From contig NZ_UEYQ01000001.1 in the NCBI RefSeq assembly GCF_900492205.1, positions 421,001-485,000 of the forward strand: a stretch of DNA of 64,000 nucleotides, written 5' to 3'. This document shows, one piece after another, positions 18,304-28,883 of this stretch; position 1 is the first letter of the stretch, and every line of letters begins with the position of its first letter. Under the pieces are notes generated by a model. It saw only the letters and a program-made list of their open reading frames with translations. It was not told where the DNA came from and did no database searches. Both the position numbers and the translations under genes were made by a program. Source of the DNA: Ciceribacter sp. T2.26MG-112.2. GTDB taxonomy: Bacteria > Pseudomonadota > Alphaproteobacteria > Rhizobiales > Rhizobiaceae.

Positions 18304-18437
18304 GATCTTCTCCTCCTGCCGTCTGCATCACGATCCCGATGCCGGGAATCCCAGCCAGAGAGTTGTACGCCCTGCCGTTGAAAAAAACAGGGCCATGGCA
18401 AAGCGCCACTACCCGGACAGGCATGGCTCCGACACGC

Positions 18438-19607
18438 CTATTCATAGCTGCGGCGATCCTCGATGACCTTTCCGTCATTCGGCAATGCGCCGGGCGGCAG
18501 CAATTCCACATGAGCCCGCATCTTCAGTGTCGCCACGATACTGGGCTCATAAAGAGCCGGATTGGTGGCCCGCGTCTCGATCTGCACCGTCATGATGTCC
18601 ATTTCGCCTTCGCGGCTGGCCACCACCCGCGCCCGCGCGATTTCGTCATGGCGCGCCACCAACTGGGCCACCTGCTCGGGCCGCACGAACATCCCCTTGA
18701 TCTTCGTGGTCTGGTCGGCACGGCCCATCCAGCCCTTGATGCGACGGTTGCTCCGTCCACAGGGGCTCGTGCCGGGCAGGATGGCCGAGAGATCGCCCGT
18801 GGCAAAACGGATGAGCGGGTAATCCGGATTGAGCGAGGTGACGACAACCTCGCCCACTTCGCCATCCGGCACCGGTCGGTCAGAGCCTGGGCGAACGATC
18901 TCGACGATCACGCCCTCGTCCATGATCAACCCTTCCATGGCGGGCGATTCATACGCGATGTTGCCAAGCTCGGCCGTGGCATAGACCTGCAGGCAACTGA
19001 TGCCACGGTCGGCGTAATACTGCCGGAGGCTGGGAAACAGGGCACCGCCGGAGACGGCGGCACGATTGATTTTCAGGCGTTCGCCGAGTTCATCGGCCTT
19101 TTCGAGGATGATCTTGAGATAGTCCGGTGTCCCCGCATAGACCGTGGAGCCGATATCGGCGGCCGCCCGCACCTGCAATTCCGTCTGGCCGGTGCCGGCG
19201 GGCAGGATTGCCGCCCCTACCGCCCGCGCCCCGTTTTCGAAGATCATGCCGGCCGGCGTCAGGTGATAGCCGAAGCAATTGTGCACGATATCTCCGCGAC
19301 CGACACCGAGCGCATGCAGGAAACGGCCCATGCGCCACCAGTCGTGGCTGACGCCGCCGGGCTCGTAGATCGGTCCCGGCGACTGGAAGTAGTGCACGAT
19401 ATCGCCAACCGGCAGGCCGCCGAAGGGAGGCCTCGCCTTCTGCCGCTCGGACAGTTCCGCCTTGCGCAAGACCGGCAACGACGCGAGGCCGGAGAGATTG
19501 TCCAATGGCCGCTGCCCCTGTTGCTCAAGCAAGCCGTTGAGGAGGGTCAGCTGGCCGGCTTCTCGCTCGTCCTGCGAACGGGTTTCGAGGGTGTCAAAAT
19601 GGCTCAT
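18438..19607 (-). CDS. phenylacetate-CoA ligase-like AMP-forming enzyme
   Basis: 389 aa from MSHFDTLETR at 19607; the upstream open frame is shadow sequence. PaaK-like adenylate-forming ligase, somewhat shorter than the usual 430 aa. ILPAGTGQTELQ near residue 155 and YAGTPDYLKII near 177 form the substrate and nucleotide region, YATAELGNIAYE near 240 is the A5-like motif, and GRADQTTKIKGMFV near 310 is the hinge. Last gene of the ligase-liv operon. It should activate a carboxylic acid brought in by the ABC importer; the acid is unknown and may be aromatic or branched. Confidence 0.85.
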   Translation of the reverse strand: MSHFDTLETRSQDEREAGQLTLLNGLLEQQGQRPLDNLSGLASLPVLRKAELSERQKARPPFGGLPVGDIVHYFQSPGPIYEPGGVSHDWWRMGRFLHALGVGRGDIVHNCFGYHLTPAGMIFENGARAVGAAILPAGTGQTELQVRAAADIGSTVYAGTPDYLKIILEKADELGERLKINRAAVSGGALFPSLRQYYADRGISCLQVYATAELGNIAYESPAMEGLIMDEGVIVEIVRPGSDRPVPDGEVGEVVVTSLNPDYPLIRFATGDLSAILPGTSPCGRSNRRIKGWMGRADQTTKIKGMFVRPEQVAQLVARHDEIARARVVASREGEMDIMTVQIETRATNPALYEPSIVATLKMRAHVELLPPGALPNDGKVIEDRRSYE

Positions 19608-19632
19608 GATGTATGTCCTTGCCTTGCCGTCC

Positions 19633-20457
<825 letters not shown>

Positions 20458-20482
20458 GAATGTCGTCCCGGCATGAGGTTCG

Positions 20483-20511
20483 AGCTGCCCCGGCAGGAAG
20501 CCGGGGCAGCT
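20483..20511 (-). other. intercistronic hairpin after liv binding-protein gene
   Basis: A perfect 12-base inverted repeat (AGCTGCCCCGGC and complement) with a 5-base loop begins 6 bases after the binding-protein stop. No T-run follows. Probable mRNA stabiliser or partial terminator that sets binding protein above LivF and the ligase. Confidence 0.75.
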
Positions 20512-20517
20512 TCAGGC

Positions 20518-21804
20518 TTAGTTGCAGCGTTCAGCGATCTTGTTTTCCGCGGCGTAGGCTGCGGAATCATCCATCACCAGCGGCGTCAGCACCTCATCGT
20601 CAGGCGCAATGAAGTCGGTGATCAGGCTCCACTTCTTGGCAGAAGGGTCCCATTGCTGGACGAGGGCCGCACCCGGTCCGCCATGATCTGCGCAGGAAGC
20701 CTTGAAGGGCTGGCCGAATTTCGGCAGGCCGAGCTCGGCCATGCGCGCTTCGGTGATTTCCAGTTCCTCGAAGCCGTTGCGCAGCTCGGGCGCGGTGATC
20801 GCCGACTTGCCGGTGATCTGCTGGGCCTTGCGGATGGCTTCCGAGATGACGAGCGCTGCATACATGCCGCGGGAATAGAGGACCGAGCCGACCTGATCGC
20901 CCGCGCCGCTCGCCTTGCCGGCATCGATCACATACTTCTTGAGATCGCCGTAGACCGGGTAATCCATGCCGGTTCCATGCATCGCCAGCGACTTGTAGCC
21001 TTTGGCACCCATGCCGGCCGGCATGACATCGTGCTCGGCGCCGGACCACCACACGCCGATGAAGTTCTCCATCGGGTAGTTGATGTTGGACGCTTCCTGG
21101 ATGGCCACGGCGTTCATCACGCCCCAGCCCCACATCAGCACGTAATCCGGCTTTTCACGGCGGATCTGCAGCCACTGGCTCTTCTGCTCCTGGCCGGGGT
21201 GATCGACGGGGATCTGCAACAGATCGTAACCGTGCTTCTTGGAAAGCTCGGTCAGCGTGCGGATCGGTTCCTTGCCATAGGCCGAATTGTGATAAAGCAG
21301 TGCGACCTTCTTGCCCTTCAGGTCTCCGCCGTTCTGGTCGAGCAGGTAGCGGATGGCGACGCTTGCCGCGTCCCAGTAATTGGCGGGGTAGTTGAAGACC
21401 CATTCGAACACCTTGCCGTTCGCAGCCGAGGTGCGGCCGTAACCCGGCGTATAAAGCGGAATGCCGTCGGCCGCGGTCTTGGGGATCAGCTGATAGGTGA
21501 TGCCGGTCGACAGCGGATTATAGACGAGTGCGCCATTGCCCTTGGTCGCCTCATAGCACTCGACGCCTTTTTCCGTGTTGTAGGCCGTCTCGCATTCCGG
21601 GACGACGACCTTCTCTCCGCCGATACCGCCATCCCGCTCGTTGAGAAGGGTGAAGTAGTCGTTGAAGCCATCGGCATAGGGGATACCCCCGGGCGCATAG
21701 GGTCCGGTTCGATAGGACAGGTTCGGCACGATCAGATCGGCAGAGGCCGGCATGCTGGTCATCAGCATGGTCGCCGCCGAAAGGGCTGCAAGCGTCTTCT
21801 TCAT
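20518..21804 (-). CDS. branched-chain amino acid-type ABC substrate-binding protein
   Basis: 428 aa from MKKTLAALSA; a GGGAGGAAATGAG site precedes this ATG. The signal peptide ends near ASA at residue 23. The body is a type I periplasmic-binding fold of the LivK/HAAT class, longer than LivK (about 370 aa), as in the subset linked to acyl-CoA ligases. GTGMDYPVYGDLKKYV near residue 280 and SRGMYAALVISEAIRKAQ near 315 are characteristic. Ligand probably a carboxylic acid rather than an amino acid, judging from the ligase neighbours; this is inference. Confidence 0.88.
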   Translation of the reverse strand: MKKTLAALSAATMLMTSMPASADLIVPNLSYRTGPYAPGGIPYADGFNDYFTLLNERDGGIGGEKVVVPECETAYNTEKGVECYEATKGNGALVYNPLSTGITYQLIPKTAADGIPLYTPGYGRTSAANGKVFEWVFNYPANYWDAASVAIRYLLDQNGGDLKGKKVALLYHNSAYGKEPIRTLTELSKKHGYDLLQIPVDHPGQEQKSQWLQIRREKPDYVLMWGWGVMNAVAIQEASNINYPMENFIGVWWSGAEHDVMPAGMGAKGYKSLAMHGTGMDYPVYGDLKKYVIDAGKASGAGDQVGSVLYSRGMYAALVISEAIRKAQQITGKSAITAPELRNGFEELEITEARMAELGLPKFGQPFKASCADHGGPGAALVQQWDPSAKKWSLITDFIAPDDEVLTPLVMDDSAAYAAENKIAERCN

Positions 21805-21881
21805 CTCATTTCCTCCCAACAAAGATGACTTCACTTCAGGACCGCAGCTCCTCCGCTACGGCATTCACACTTGGCCCGCCG

Positions 21882-22958
21882 TCAGTGCGGGAAGGGCCAC
21901 AGGCGTAGTTTCTCCTTGGCAACCCGCCACAGCTGGTTCAGCCCATGCGGTTCAGCAATGAGGAAGACGATGATCAGGCCGCCGACGATGATCAGTTCGA
22001 GATGGGCGGCCAGATCCGTCGCCCAGCCGAACTGGCCGACGAACACATTCTTGAGAAAGACCGGCAGCAGAACCAGGAAGGCTGCACCGGCAAAGCTTCC
22101 GAAGATCGAGCCCAGCCCGCCGATGATGATCATGAACAGCACCAGGAAGCTCTTCTGGATGCCGAAGGCCTCACCCACCTCGACCGCGCCGAGATAGACC
22201 GAGAAGAACAGCGCGCCGGCGATGCCGATGTAGAAGGACGAGACGGCGAAGGCGGTCAGCTTGGCGGTCAGCGGATTCACCCCGATGATTTCGGCGGCGA
22301 TGTCCATGTCGCGGATCGCCATCCAGCGGCGCCCGACGGAGCCGCGCGTCAGGTTGCGCGCCAGCCAGGCCAGAGCAAACAGGATGACGAGGCAGAACAT
22401 GTACTTGGCCCAGGCGGGCGTATTGGCGCCGGTCACGACGATGCCGAACAGGGTACGTTCCGGCGCGGTGATCTGGCCGGAGGCCGAGTTGTTGTAGAAC
22501 CACGGAACCTTGTTGAAGAGCCAGACCAGGAAGAACTGGGCAGCGAGCGTTGCAACCGCAAGGTAGAAACCCTTGATCCGCAAGCTCGGCAGGCCGAACA
22601 GCACCCCGACCGCAGCCGTGATGAAGCCTGCCAGCACCACATTCACGATGATCGGCATGTCGGGCATGGCCGTCATCAGCTTGTAGCAGGCATAGGCGCC
22701 GACGGCCATGAAACCGCCCGTGCCTAGGCTCACCTGACCGCAATAGCCGGTCAATATGTTGAGGCCGATTGCAGCGATCGCATAGATCAGGAAAGGTACG
22801 AAGACGGCATTGGCCCAATAGTCATTGATGAGGAACGGGATCACGCCGAAGGCGATTGCCACCACGACATAGTAGCGGATGCGGTCGAACTTGATCGGAA
22901 AGGTCTGGCTATCCGCCACATAGCTGGTCTTGAAATCACCGGCTTCACGATACAGCAT
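21882..22958 (-). CDS. livM: branched-chain-type ABC permease (LivM)
   Basis: 358 aa from MLYREAGDFK. The N-terminal 30 residues are soluble, then about nine membrane helices. The conserved EAA-like loop near residue 205-260 (AIRDMDIAAEIIGVN, LTAFAVSSFYIGIAGALF) contacts the ATPases. Pairs with LivH. Ends 78 bases before the binding-protein gene; starts 4 bases after livH. Confidence 0.92.
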   Translation of the reverse strand: MLYREAGDFKTSYVADSQTFPIKFDRIRYYVVVAIAFGVIPFLINDYWANAVFVPFLIYAIAAIGLNILTGYCGQVSLGTGGFMAVGAYACYKLMTAMPDMPIIVNVVLAGFITAAVGVLFGLPSLRIKGFYLAVATLAAQFFLVWLFNKVPWFYNNSASGQITAPERTLFGIVVTGANTPAWAKYMFCLVILFALAWLARNLTRGSVGRRWMAIRDMDIAAEIIGVNPLTAKLTAFAVSSFYIGIAGALFFSVYLGAVEVGEAFGIQKSFLVLFMIIIGGLGSIFGSFAGAAFLVLLPVFLKNVFVGQFGWATDLAAHLELIIVGGLIIVFLIAEPHGLNQLWRVAKEKLRLWPFPH

Positions 22959-22962
22959 GAGT

Positions 22963-23949
22963 TTACACCCTTTCGATGATGCGCTCGCCGAACAGGCCCT
23001 GCGGCCGGAAGACGAGGAAGGCGAGCGCCAGCACATAGGCGAACCAGTTTTCGGTGGCGCCGCCGACCAGCGGGCCGACGAAGAACTCGAACAGCTTTTC
23101 ACCCATGCCGATGATGAGGCCGCCGACGATGGCACCGGGAATGGAGGTGAAACCGCCGAGCATCAGGACCGGCAGGGCCTTCAGCGCTATCAGCGAGAGG
23201 CTGAACTGAACCCCTGATTTCGAACCCCACATGATGCCGGCGACAAGGGCGACCACGCCGGCAATCGACCAGACCAGGACCCAGATGAAGCGCAGCGAAA
23301 TGCCGACCGAAAGCGCTGCCTGGTGGTCGTCGGCGACCGCCCGCAAGGCCCGGCCCTGCTTGGAATATTGGGAAAATACGGTCAGCGTCAGGACGAGCAG
23401 GGCTGCCACCACCGCAGCCACGATATCCAGCCGGTCGATGAAGAAACCATAGCCGAACCAGGCGTTCGTGGCACTTTCTATGCTTTCGCTGACACCCTTT
23501 GGCAGGCCGACATCGAGCCGCTTGATGTCGGCGCCCCACATCACGTCGCCGAGCCCCTCGAGGAAATAGGCAAGGCCGATGGTTGCCATGAACAGGATGA
23601 TTGGTTCCTGGTTGACCAGATGCTTGAGGATGAGGCGCTCGACCAGCACGGCGAGCAGCGTCATCACCGCGACGGTGATCAGGATTGCGGCAACGGCCGG
23701 CACGGTAAAACCGAAATGGTGGTAGTTCGTGCCGAAGATCGCATTGATCAGATGGGCGAAAGGCACCTGTCCTTCCATGACGCCCACCAAGGTCAGCGCG
23801 GCGAACAGGGCCAGGACCCCTTGCGCATAATTGAAGATGCCGCTGGCCTTGAAGATCAGCACGAAGCCAAGCGCCACAAGTGCGTACATGACGCCTGCCA
23901 TCAGCCCGTTCATCATCACTTCAAGGGCGAAGAAAATCGTATCAGGCAT
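22963..23949 (-). CDS. livH: branched-chain-type ABC permease (LivH)
   Basis: 328 aa starting MPDTIFFALE, with GGAGGG before the ATG; a start 7 codons earlier is less likely. Hydrophobic throughout (about eight helices). GVMYALVALGFVLIFKASG near residue 20 and the loop RAVADDHQAALSVGISLRFIW near 215 (EAA motif) are LivH hallmarks. Forms the translocation pore with LivM. Confidence 0.93.
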   Translation of the reverse strand: MPDTIFFALEVMMNGLMAGVMYALVALGFVLIFKASGIFNYAQGVLALFAALTLVGVMEGQVPFAHLINAIFGTNYHHFGFTVPAVAAILITVAVMTLLAVLVERLILKHLVNQEPIILFMATIGLAYFLEGLGDVMWGADIKRLDVGLPKGVSESIESATNAWFGYGFFIDRLDIVAAVVAALLVLTLTVFSQYSKQGRALRAVADDHQAALSVGISLRFIWVLVWSIAGVVALVAGIMWGSKSGVQFSLSLIALKALPVLMLGGFTSIPGAIVGGLIIGMGEKLFEFFVGPLVGGATENWFAYVLALAFLVFRPQGLFGERIIERV

Positions 23950-23978
23950 GAAGCCACCCTCCCGCATCATGAGCCGAG

Positions 23979-24806
23979 CTATTCATGGGCGACCCCCAGA
24001 TAGGCGTCGATGACGGACTGGTTGTTGCGCACCTCATCCGGCGTGCCGTCACCGATCTTCTTGCCGTAATCCATGACGACCACGCGGTCGGAGAGGTCCA
24101 TGACGACGCCCATGTCGTGTTCGATGAGGGCGATAGTCGTGCCGAATTCATCGTTCACGTCGAGGATGAAGCGGCACATGTCCTCCTTCTCCTCGACGTT
24201 CATGCCGGCCATCGGCTCATCGAGCAGCAGGAGTTTGGGCTCCGCGGCCAGCGCGCGGGCCAGTTCCACCCGCTTCTTCAAGCCGTAAGGCAAGCGCCCG
24301 ACCGGGGTCTTTCGGATTGCCTGGATCTCCAGGAAATCGATGATCTTCTCGACCTTTGCGCGGTGCTCCGTCTCCTCGCGCTGTGCGGCGCCCCACCAGA
24401 GCGCCTGCTGGAACAGCCCGCTCTTCATCAGCGTCAGGCGACCGGTCATGATGTTGTCGAGCACGCTCATGCCGTCGAACAGCGCGATGTTCTGGAAGGT
24501 GCGGGCAATGCCCTGGCGCGCGACATCGAAGGGCTTCATCTGGGGCCGGCGTGCGCCGCGAAACCAGACCTCGCCCTCCTGCGGCACATAGAAACCGGAG
24601 ATGACGTTGAGCATGGAGGACTTGCCGGCGCCATTGGGGCCGATGATCGAGCGGATCTCGCCTTCGCGGATGTCGAAGCTGATATCGGTGATGGCCTTCA
24701 CCCCGCCAAAACGCAGGGTAATATTCTTCATCTCCATCAGCACGCCGCCGATCTTCCGGCCATCGGCGGTCGTGGTATAGTCCGTGAACGGGGTTTGCGC
24801 GTTCAT
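23979..24806 (-). CDS. livG: branched-chain-type ABC ATPase (LivG)
   Basis: 275 aa. Walker A GPNGAGKSSML near residue 56; signature replaced by LPYGLKKRVELARAL near 170, normal for LivG; Walker B LLLLDEPMAGMN near 190; and IEHDMGVVMDLSDRV H-loop near 225. The start overlaps the end of the upstream ligase gene by 4 bases (ATGA), so ligase and importer are translationally coupled, strong evidence that import and CoA activation go together. Confidence 0.93.
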   Translation of the reverse strand: MNAQTPFTDYTTTADGRKIGGVLMEMKNITLRFGGVKAITDISFDIREGEIRSIIGPNGAGKSSMLNVISGFYVPQEGEVWFRGARRPQMKPFDVARQGIARTFQNIALFDGMSVLDNIMTGRLTLMKSGLFQQALWWGAAQREETEHRAKVEKIIDFLEIQAIRKTPVGRLPYGLKKRVELARALAAEPKLLLLDEPMAGMNVEEKEDMCRFILDVNDEFGTTIALIEHDMGVVMDLSDRVVVMDYGKKIGDGTPDEVRNNQSVIDAYLGVAHE

Positions 24807-26770
24807 GCCGCCTCCCTCCGTTCGACCGCTGTCTGGGTTTTGGCATCGACGATCTTCAGCGTGGCCTTCAGTATGCCCTTGCGTCCATCTTCATAGGTGA
24901 CTTCCGTTTCCGTGCTGATGGTGGCGGAGCCATCGTAGAGAGCCGCGATCAGATCGGCATACTTCTCGGCGACGATGTTGCGGCGGACCTTGCGTGTACG
25001 GGTCAGTTCGCCGTCGTCGGCATCCAGTTCCTTGTGCAGGATCAGGAAACGGTGGATCTGGCATCCGGCCAGCATGTTGTCCGCGGCAACCGAGCGGTTC
25101 ACCTCTTCCACATGGCCGCGGATCATCTCGTAGACCTGATCATGCGCGGCGAGTTCCTGGTAGCTGGAATAGGCGATGTTGTTACGCTCGGCCCAGCTGC
25201 CGACAGCGGTCAGATCGATGTTGATGAAGGCACAGCAGAAGTTGCGGTCAGCGCCGAAGACCACGGCCTCCAGGATGTTGGGATAGAATTTCAGCTTGTT
25301 CTCGACATATTTGGGCGCGAACAGCCGTCCATCCGCCATCCTGCCGACGTCCTTGGCGCGGTCGATGATGCGCAGGTGGCCGGTCCCCGGCTCAAAGAAA
25401 CCGGCATCTCCCGTCGCCACCCAGCCTTCGGCATCCTTGGTCGAGGCCGTGCTTTCGGGGTTCTTGAAATATTCGACGAAGGTGCCGGGGCCACGATAGA
25501 AAACCTCGCCACTTTCGGCGATCTTGACCTCGACCCCCGGCGAGGGCACGCCCACCGTATCGGAGCGCACTTCACCGTCAGGTTGCTGCGTGATGAAAAC
25601 GCTGGCCTCGGTCTGGCCGTACAACTGCTTCAGGTTGATGCCGAGCGAACGATAGAAGTCGAAGATTTCCGGCCCGATCGCCTCGCCGGCCGTATAGCCG
25701 ACCCTAATGCGGCTGAAACCGAGCGTATTCTTCAGCGGCCCATAGATGACGAGGTCGCCCAGCCGGTATTTCAGCCGATCAGATGTCGATACAGATTTGC
25801 CATCCAGAATCGACGGCCCCACCTTGCGGGCATGCTCCATGAAATAGCGAAACAGCCATTTCTTGAACGGAGCGGCGTCTTCCATGCGGATCATCACATT
25901 GGTCAACTGGCCTTCGAAGACCCGCGGCGGCGCGAAGAAATAGGTCGGGCCGATCTCACGCAGATCGGTCATCATAGTGGCGGCGCTCTCCGGGCAGTTG
26001 ACGCAGAAACCGGCCCACATCGCCTGCCCCATGGAGAAGATGAAATCGCCGACCCAGGCCATGGGCAGATAGGCGAGGATCTCTTCGCCGGGTCCAAGAT
26101 GGTCGAAGGCGCAGGTGTTTCGCGACGTCTCTATGATGTTGCGATTGGACAGGACCACGCCCTTGGGCTTGCCGGTGGTGCCTGAAGTGTAGAGCATGAC
26201 GCAGGGATCGTCATAGGTCAGTGCCGCGATGCGGCGATCGAGTTCCGCCTCGAACCGATGATGGGCGGCATGGCCTTCGGAGAGAACGTCAGCCCAGGCG
26301 TTCATCCGCGAATGGTCGTATTTGCGCATGCCGCGCTTGTCGACATAGACCACCTGATCGATGCACTTGATCCGCTCCTGCACCTCGATGACCTTGTCGA
26401 CCTGTTCCTGGTCGCCGCAGACCACGAAACGCGTGCCGCAATGCTCCAGCACATATTCGGCCTCCTCCGCGACAGCATCCTGGTAGAGAGGCACCGGAAC
26501 CGCACCGCACATCTGTGCGGCCACGATCGACCAGTAGAGGGAAGGACGGTTACGTCCGACCACGGCGACGAAATCCCCGCGCTGCAGACCAAGGGCCAGA
26601 AACCCCATGGCGAGCGCTCGCACCTCGGCATGCGCCTCCTCCCAGGTCCAGGCCTGCCAGATACCGAATTCCTTCTCGCGATAGGCTGCGCGCCGGGGAT
26701 GTTCCCGCGCATTGCGCGCCATCAAAGCCGGAATGGAGACAAGGCCCGGTACGGGCTCTCGTTCTGTCAT
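24803..26770 (-). CDS. long-chain-type acyl-CoA synthetase (AMP-forming)
   Basis: 655 aa from MTEREPVPGL; GGGGAGG before the ATG at 26770 sets the start. P-loop YTSGTTGKPKGVV near residue 190, LYGQTEAS near 395, and a late hinge near TGDAGFFEPGTGHLRIIDRAKD at about 460-480 show a complete ligase of the FadD15 type. First gene of the seven-gene operon ligase-livGHMK-F-PaaK. Probably gives CoA thioesters of the imported acid to feed the acyl-CoA operons nearby. Substrate not predictable. Confidence 0.9.
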   Translation of the reverse strand: MTEREPVPGLVSIPALMARNAREHPRRAAYREKEFGIWQAWTWEEAHAEVRALAMGFLALGLQRGDFVAVVGRNRPSLYWSIVAAQMCGAVPVPLYQDAVAEEAEYVLEHCGTRFVVCGDQEQVDKVIEVQERIKCIDQVVYVDKRGMRKYDHSRMNAWADVLSEGHAAHHRFEAELDRRIAALTYDDPCVMLYTSGTTGKPKGVVLSNRNIIETSRNTCAFDHLGPGEEILAYLPMAWVGDFIFSMGQAMWAGFCVNCPESAATMMTDLREIGPTYFFAPPRVFEGQLTNVMIRMEDAAPFKKWLFRYFMEHARKVGPSILDGKSVSTSDRLKYRLGDLVIYGPLKNTLGFSRIRVGYTAGEAIGPEIFDFYRSLGINLKQLYGQTEASVFITQQPDGEVRSDTVGVPSPGVEVKIAESGEVFYRGPGTFVEYFKNPESTASTKDAEGWVATGDAGFFEPGTGHLRIIDRAKDVGRMADGRLFAPKYVENKLKFYPNILEAVVFGADRNFCCAFINIDLTAVGSWAERNNIAYSSYQELAAHDQVYEMIRGHVEEVNRSVAADNMLAGCQIHRFLILHKELDADDGELTRTRKVRRNIVAEKYADLIAALYDGSATISTETEVTYEDGRKGILKATLKIVDAKTQTAVERREAA

Positions 26771-26894
26771 TGACGTCCTCCCCTTGAGCCCTTGGCGGGC
26801 CTGAACGCCACCGGTCTTCGTGCCGACGCTCCGTTCATGGCGGGCAAGCTCGCAGTGAAGCTTTTCGGCAGTTTTTCGAGAACCTAACGAATTG

Positions 26895-26947
26895 TAACAG
26901 CCATGGATTGCCCCCTTTCCGGATGTGTTCCCGGATGATAGCCATGG
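26895..26947. promoter_or_regulatory. divergent control region with CCATGG repeats
   Basis: The 193-base gap between the ligase start (26770) and the kinase start (26964) holds two direct 12-base repeats, TAACAGCCATGG at 26895 and TGATAGCCATGG at 26936, 41 bases apart. On the minus strand a TACAAT -10-like hexamer (26892-26897) adjoins the first repeat and has no good -35. That arrangement fits an activator such as the adjacent response regulator (inference). Confidence 0.5.
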
Positions 26948-26963
26948 GTGAGGGAGACATCGG

Positions 26964-28883
26964 ATGCCCATATCCGAGGAGGAGCATAACGGCCTCATGC
27001 GTACGGGGCTGAACCTGATTAGCCAGGCGCTGTCGATCTTCGACAGCGAACTGAAACTTGCGGTCTCAAATCGCCGCTACCAGGACATGTTCGACTTTCC
27101 GGACGCCTTCGTGACGCCCGGCGTGAGCTTTGAAGATACGATCCGTTATCTTGTGCTGCGGGGCGAGTATGGCCCGGTCGACGATGTGCAGGAGGCGGTT
27201 GGGTCACGCGTGCAGGCCGCGCTTGCCTTCGTGCCGCATTATCTGGAACGCATGCGCCCCAATGGCCGATGGGTTTCGGTCGAGGGCTTCCCCCTGCCTC
27301 AGGGCGGATGGGTCAGCGTTTACACAGACATCACGGAGGTGCGCATCCAGCAGCAGATGCTGCGCACACGATCCGTCGAACTTTCCGAACAATTGCTATC
27401 GAACACCGAGCGCCTGTCGGAGACGAACCGGGAGCTTTCGGCAGCCAATACCGCACTGGAGGCGGCGAAGAACCAGCTGGCGGAGATGGAGGCGCGCACG
27501 CGCCTGACGACGGAAATGATGCCGGCGCATATCGCCCATGTCGACCGCAACCTACGATATACTTTCACCAATCGCCGCCTTTCCTCAGTTCTTCCTGGGC
27601 GTCCGTCGCAGATCATCGGGATGACCGGCCTGGAAGCGCTGGGTGAAGCGTCATTTGCAACGATCAAGCCCTATTTGATGCGGGCCCTTTCCGGGGAACC
27701 TTGCGTCTGCGAGTTTACCGACGAGGATTGCGGGCGGCGAATTCGAACCGCCTTCACGCCGGATCACGTCGGTGACGGCCCGATCCAGGGCGTGTATATT
27801 CTTTCCACCGATATTACCGAAGAGTGCCAGGCCCGCACGGCTGTGCTTCAGACCCGCAAGCGCGAGCTGGCGGCCCAGCTGACCTCGGGCCTTGCCCATG
27901 ATTTTGCCAATCTGCTGACGATCATCCTCGGCCTCCAGACGCGGCTGGCGCAGATGGAGCTCCCGCCCGGCGCCGCTGACCTCGTGACGTCGACGCTTGC
28001 CGCAGCACGGCGCGGAGGAACCCTGATCGACCGCATAGCCTCGATTTCCGGGCAGAAGCAGCTTCGGCCGGCTCCGGTCGACCTCTGCGGCTTCATCCGC
28101 GATCTGGCGCTTCTCGCCGGACCGGCTCTGGGTGATCACATCAGTTTCCAGCTCGACATGCAGGAGATCGAGGATCAGCTGATCCTGGACGCTGGCTCCT
28201 TGCAGGATTCCCTTCTGAACCTGATTCTCAACGCTCGCGATGCCATTGGCGACAGGCCGGGCAAGATCACGCTCGGCGTGCGGGCCGTGCACAAGTCCTG
28301 GATCGAATTCTGCGTGCTGGATACCGGATGCGGCTTTTCGCCAGAGGCATTGCAGCACGCCTTCGATCCGTTTTTCACCACAAAAGGGGGCGAAGGTTCG
28401 GGGCTCGGCCTGTCCATGGTCTATGATCAGGCGACGATATCGGGAGGAAGGGTGCGGCTGGCGAACCAGCCGGACGGCGGCGCGCGGGTGGAACTGCGTC
28501 TTCCCTATCGGCCGGCGAGCAAGGAGGAGCCGCGACGCATGGTGCTGCTGGTGGAAGACAGTGAGAGCATTCGCGAAAGCGTTCGCGAGATGCTGCGGTC
28601 GCTTGGACATTCGGTGGTCGAGGCTGAGAATGCCGACGAGGCGGAAAGACTGGCCGATCTTCCGGAACTCGACCTCGTGCTCACCGATATTCGCCTGAAA
28701 GGCACGCGAACCGGTCTTGATCTGGCTGATGCGCTTCGCAAACGCAGCGGCAAGCCGATCGGATTGATGACCTCACTCCCGGAATCTTCGCCCTTACGCA
28801 TCGCCGCCGCCGATCGGTTTCCGCTTCTGCCTAAGCCTTTCGACACCCAGACCCTCAATCGCTTCCTGCCGACGGTGATCTGA
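26964..28883 (+). CDS. hybrid PAS sensor histidine kinase with receiver domain
   Basis: 639 aa, no membrane helices, so a cytoplasmic sensor. Two PAS regions (about 10-125 and 180-295) joined by a coiled-coil-like helix (about 130-180). Then the H-box LAHDFANLL with His312, N-box NLILNARDA near 422, G-boxes DTGCGF near 455 and GSGLGLS near 480. A C-terminal receiver starts about 525, with Asp575 in LTDIRL and Lys624. Ends one base into the response-regulator gene. Divergent from the ligase-liv operon, so probably senses a carboxylic acid or its CoA ester and controls that operon. Confidence 0.92.
   Translation: MPISEEEHNGLMRTGLNLISQALSIFDSELKLAVSNRRYQDMFDFPDAFVTPGVSFEDTIRYLVLRGEYGPVDDVQEAVGSRVQAALAFVPHYLERMRPNGRWVSVEGFPLPQGGWVSVYTDITEVRIQQQMLRTRSVELSEQLLSNTERLSETNRELSAANTALEAAKNQLAEMEARTRLTTEMMPAHIAHVDRNLRYTFTNRRLSSVLPGRPSQIIGMTGLEALGEASFATIKPYLMRALSGEPCVCEFTDEDCGRRIRTAFTPDHVGDGPIQGVYILSTDITEECQARTAVLQTRKRELAAQLTSGLAHDFANLLTIILGLQTRLAQMELPPGAADLVTSTLAAARRGGTLIDRIASISGQKQLRPAPVDLCGFIRDLALLAGPALGDHISFQLDMQEIEDQLILDAGSLQDSLLNLILNARDAIGDRPGKITLGVRAVHKSWIEFCVLDTGCGFSPEALQHAFDPFFTTKGGEGSGLGLSMVYDQATISGGRVRLANQPDGGARVELRLPYRPASKEEPRRMVLLVEDSESIRESVREMLRSLGHSVVEAENADEAERLADLPELDLVLTDIRLKGTRTGLDLADALRKRSGKPIGLMTSLPESSPLRIAAADRFPLLPKPFDTQTLNRFLPTVI

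Noticed and set aside
15829..18381. 850-codon open frame on the plus strand
   Set aside because: It covers the complement of an SDR, an acyl-CoA dehydrogenase and a thiolase with intact catalytic motifs; no protein family features are seen in the long frame.
18304..18437. Possible terminator between the PaaK-like gene and the thiolase gene (a T7 run near 18384)
   Set aside because: The run follows only a very short stem, so I could not support a true terminator; the gap may simply carry the thiolase promoter.
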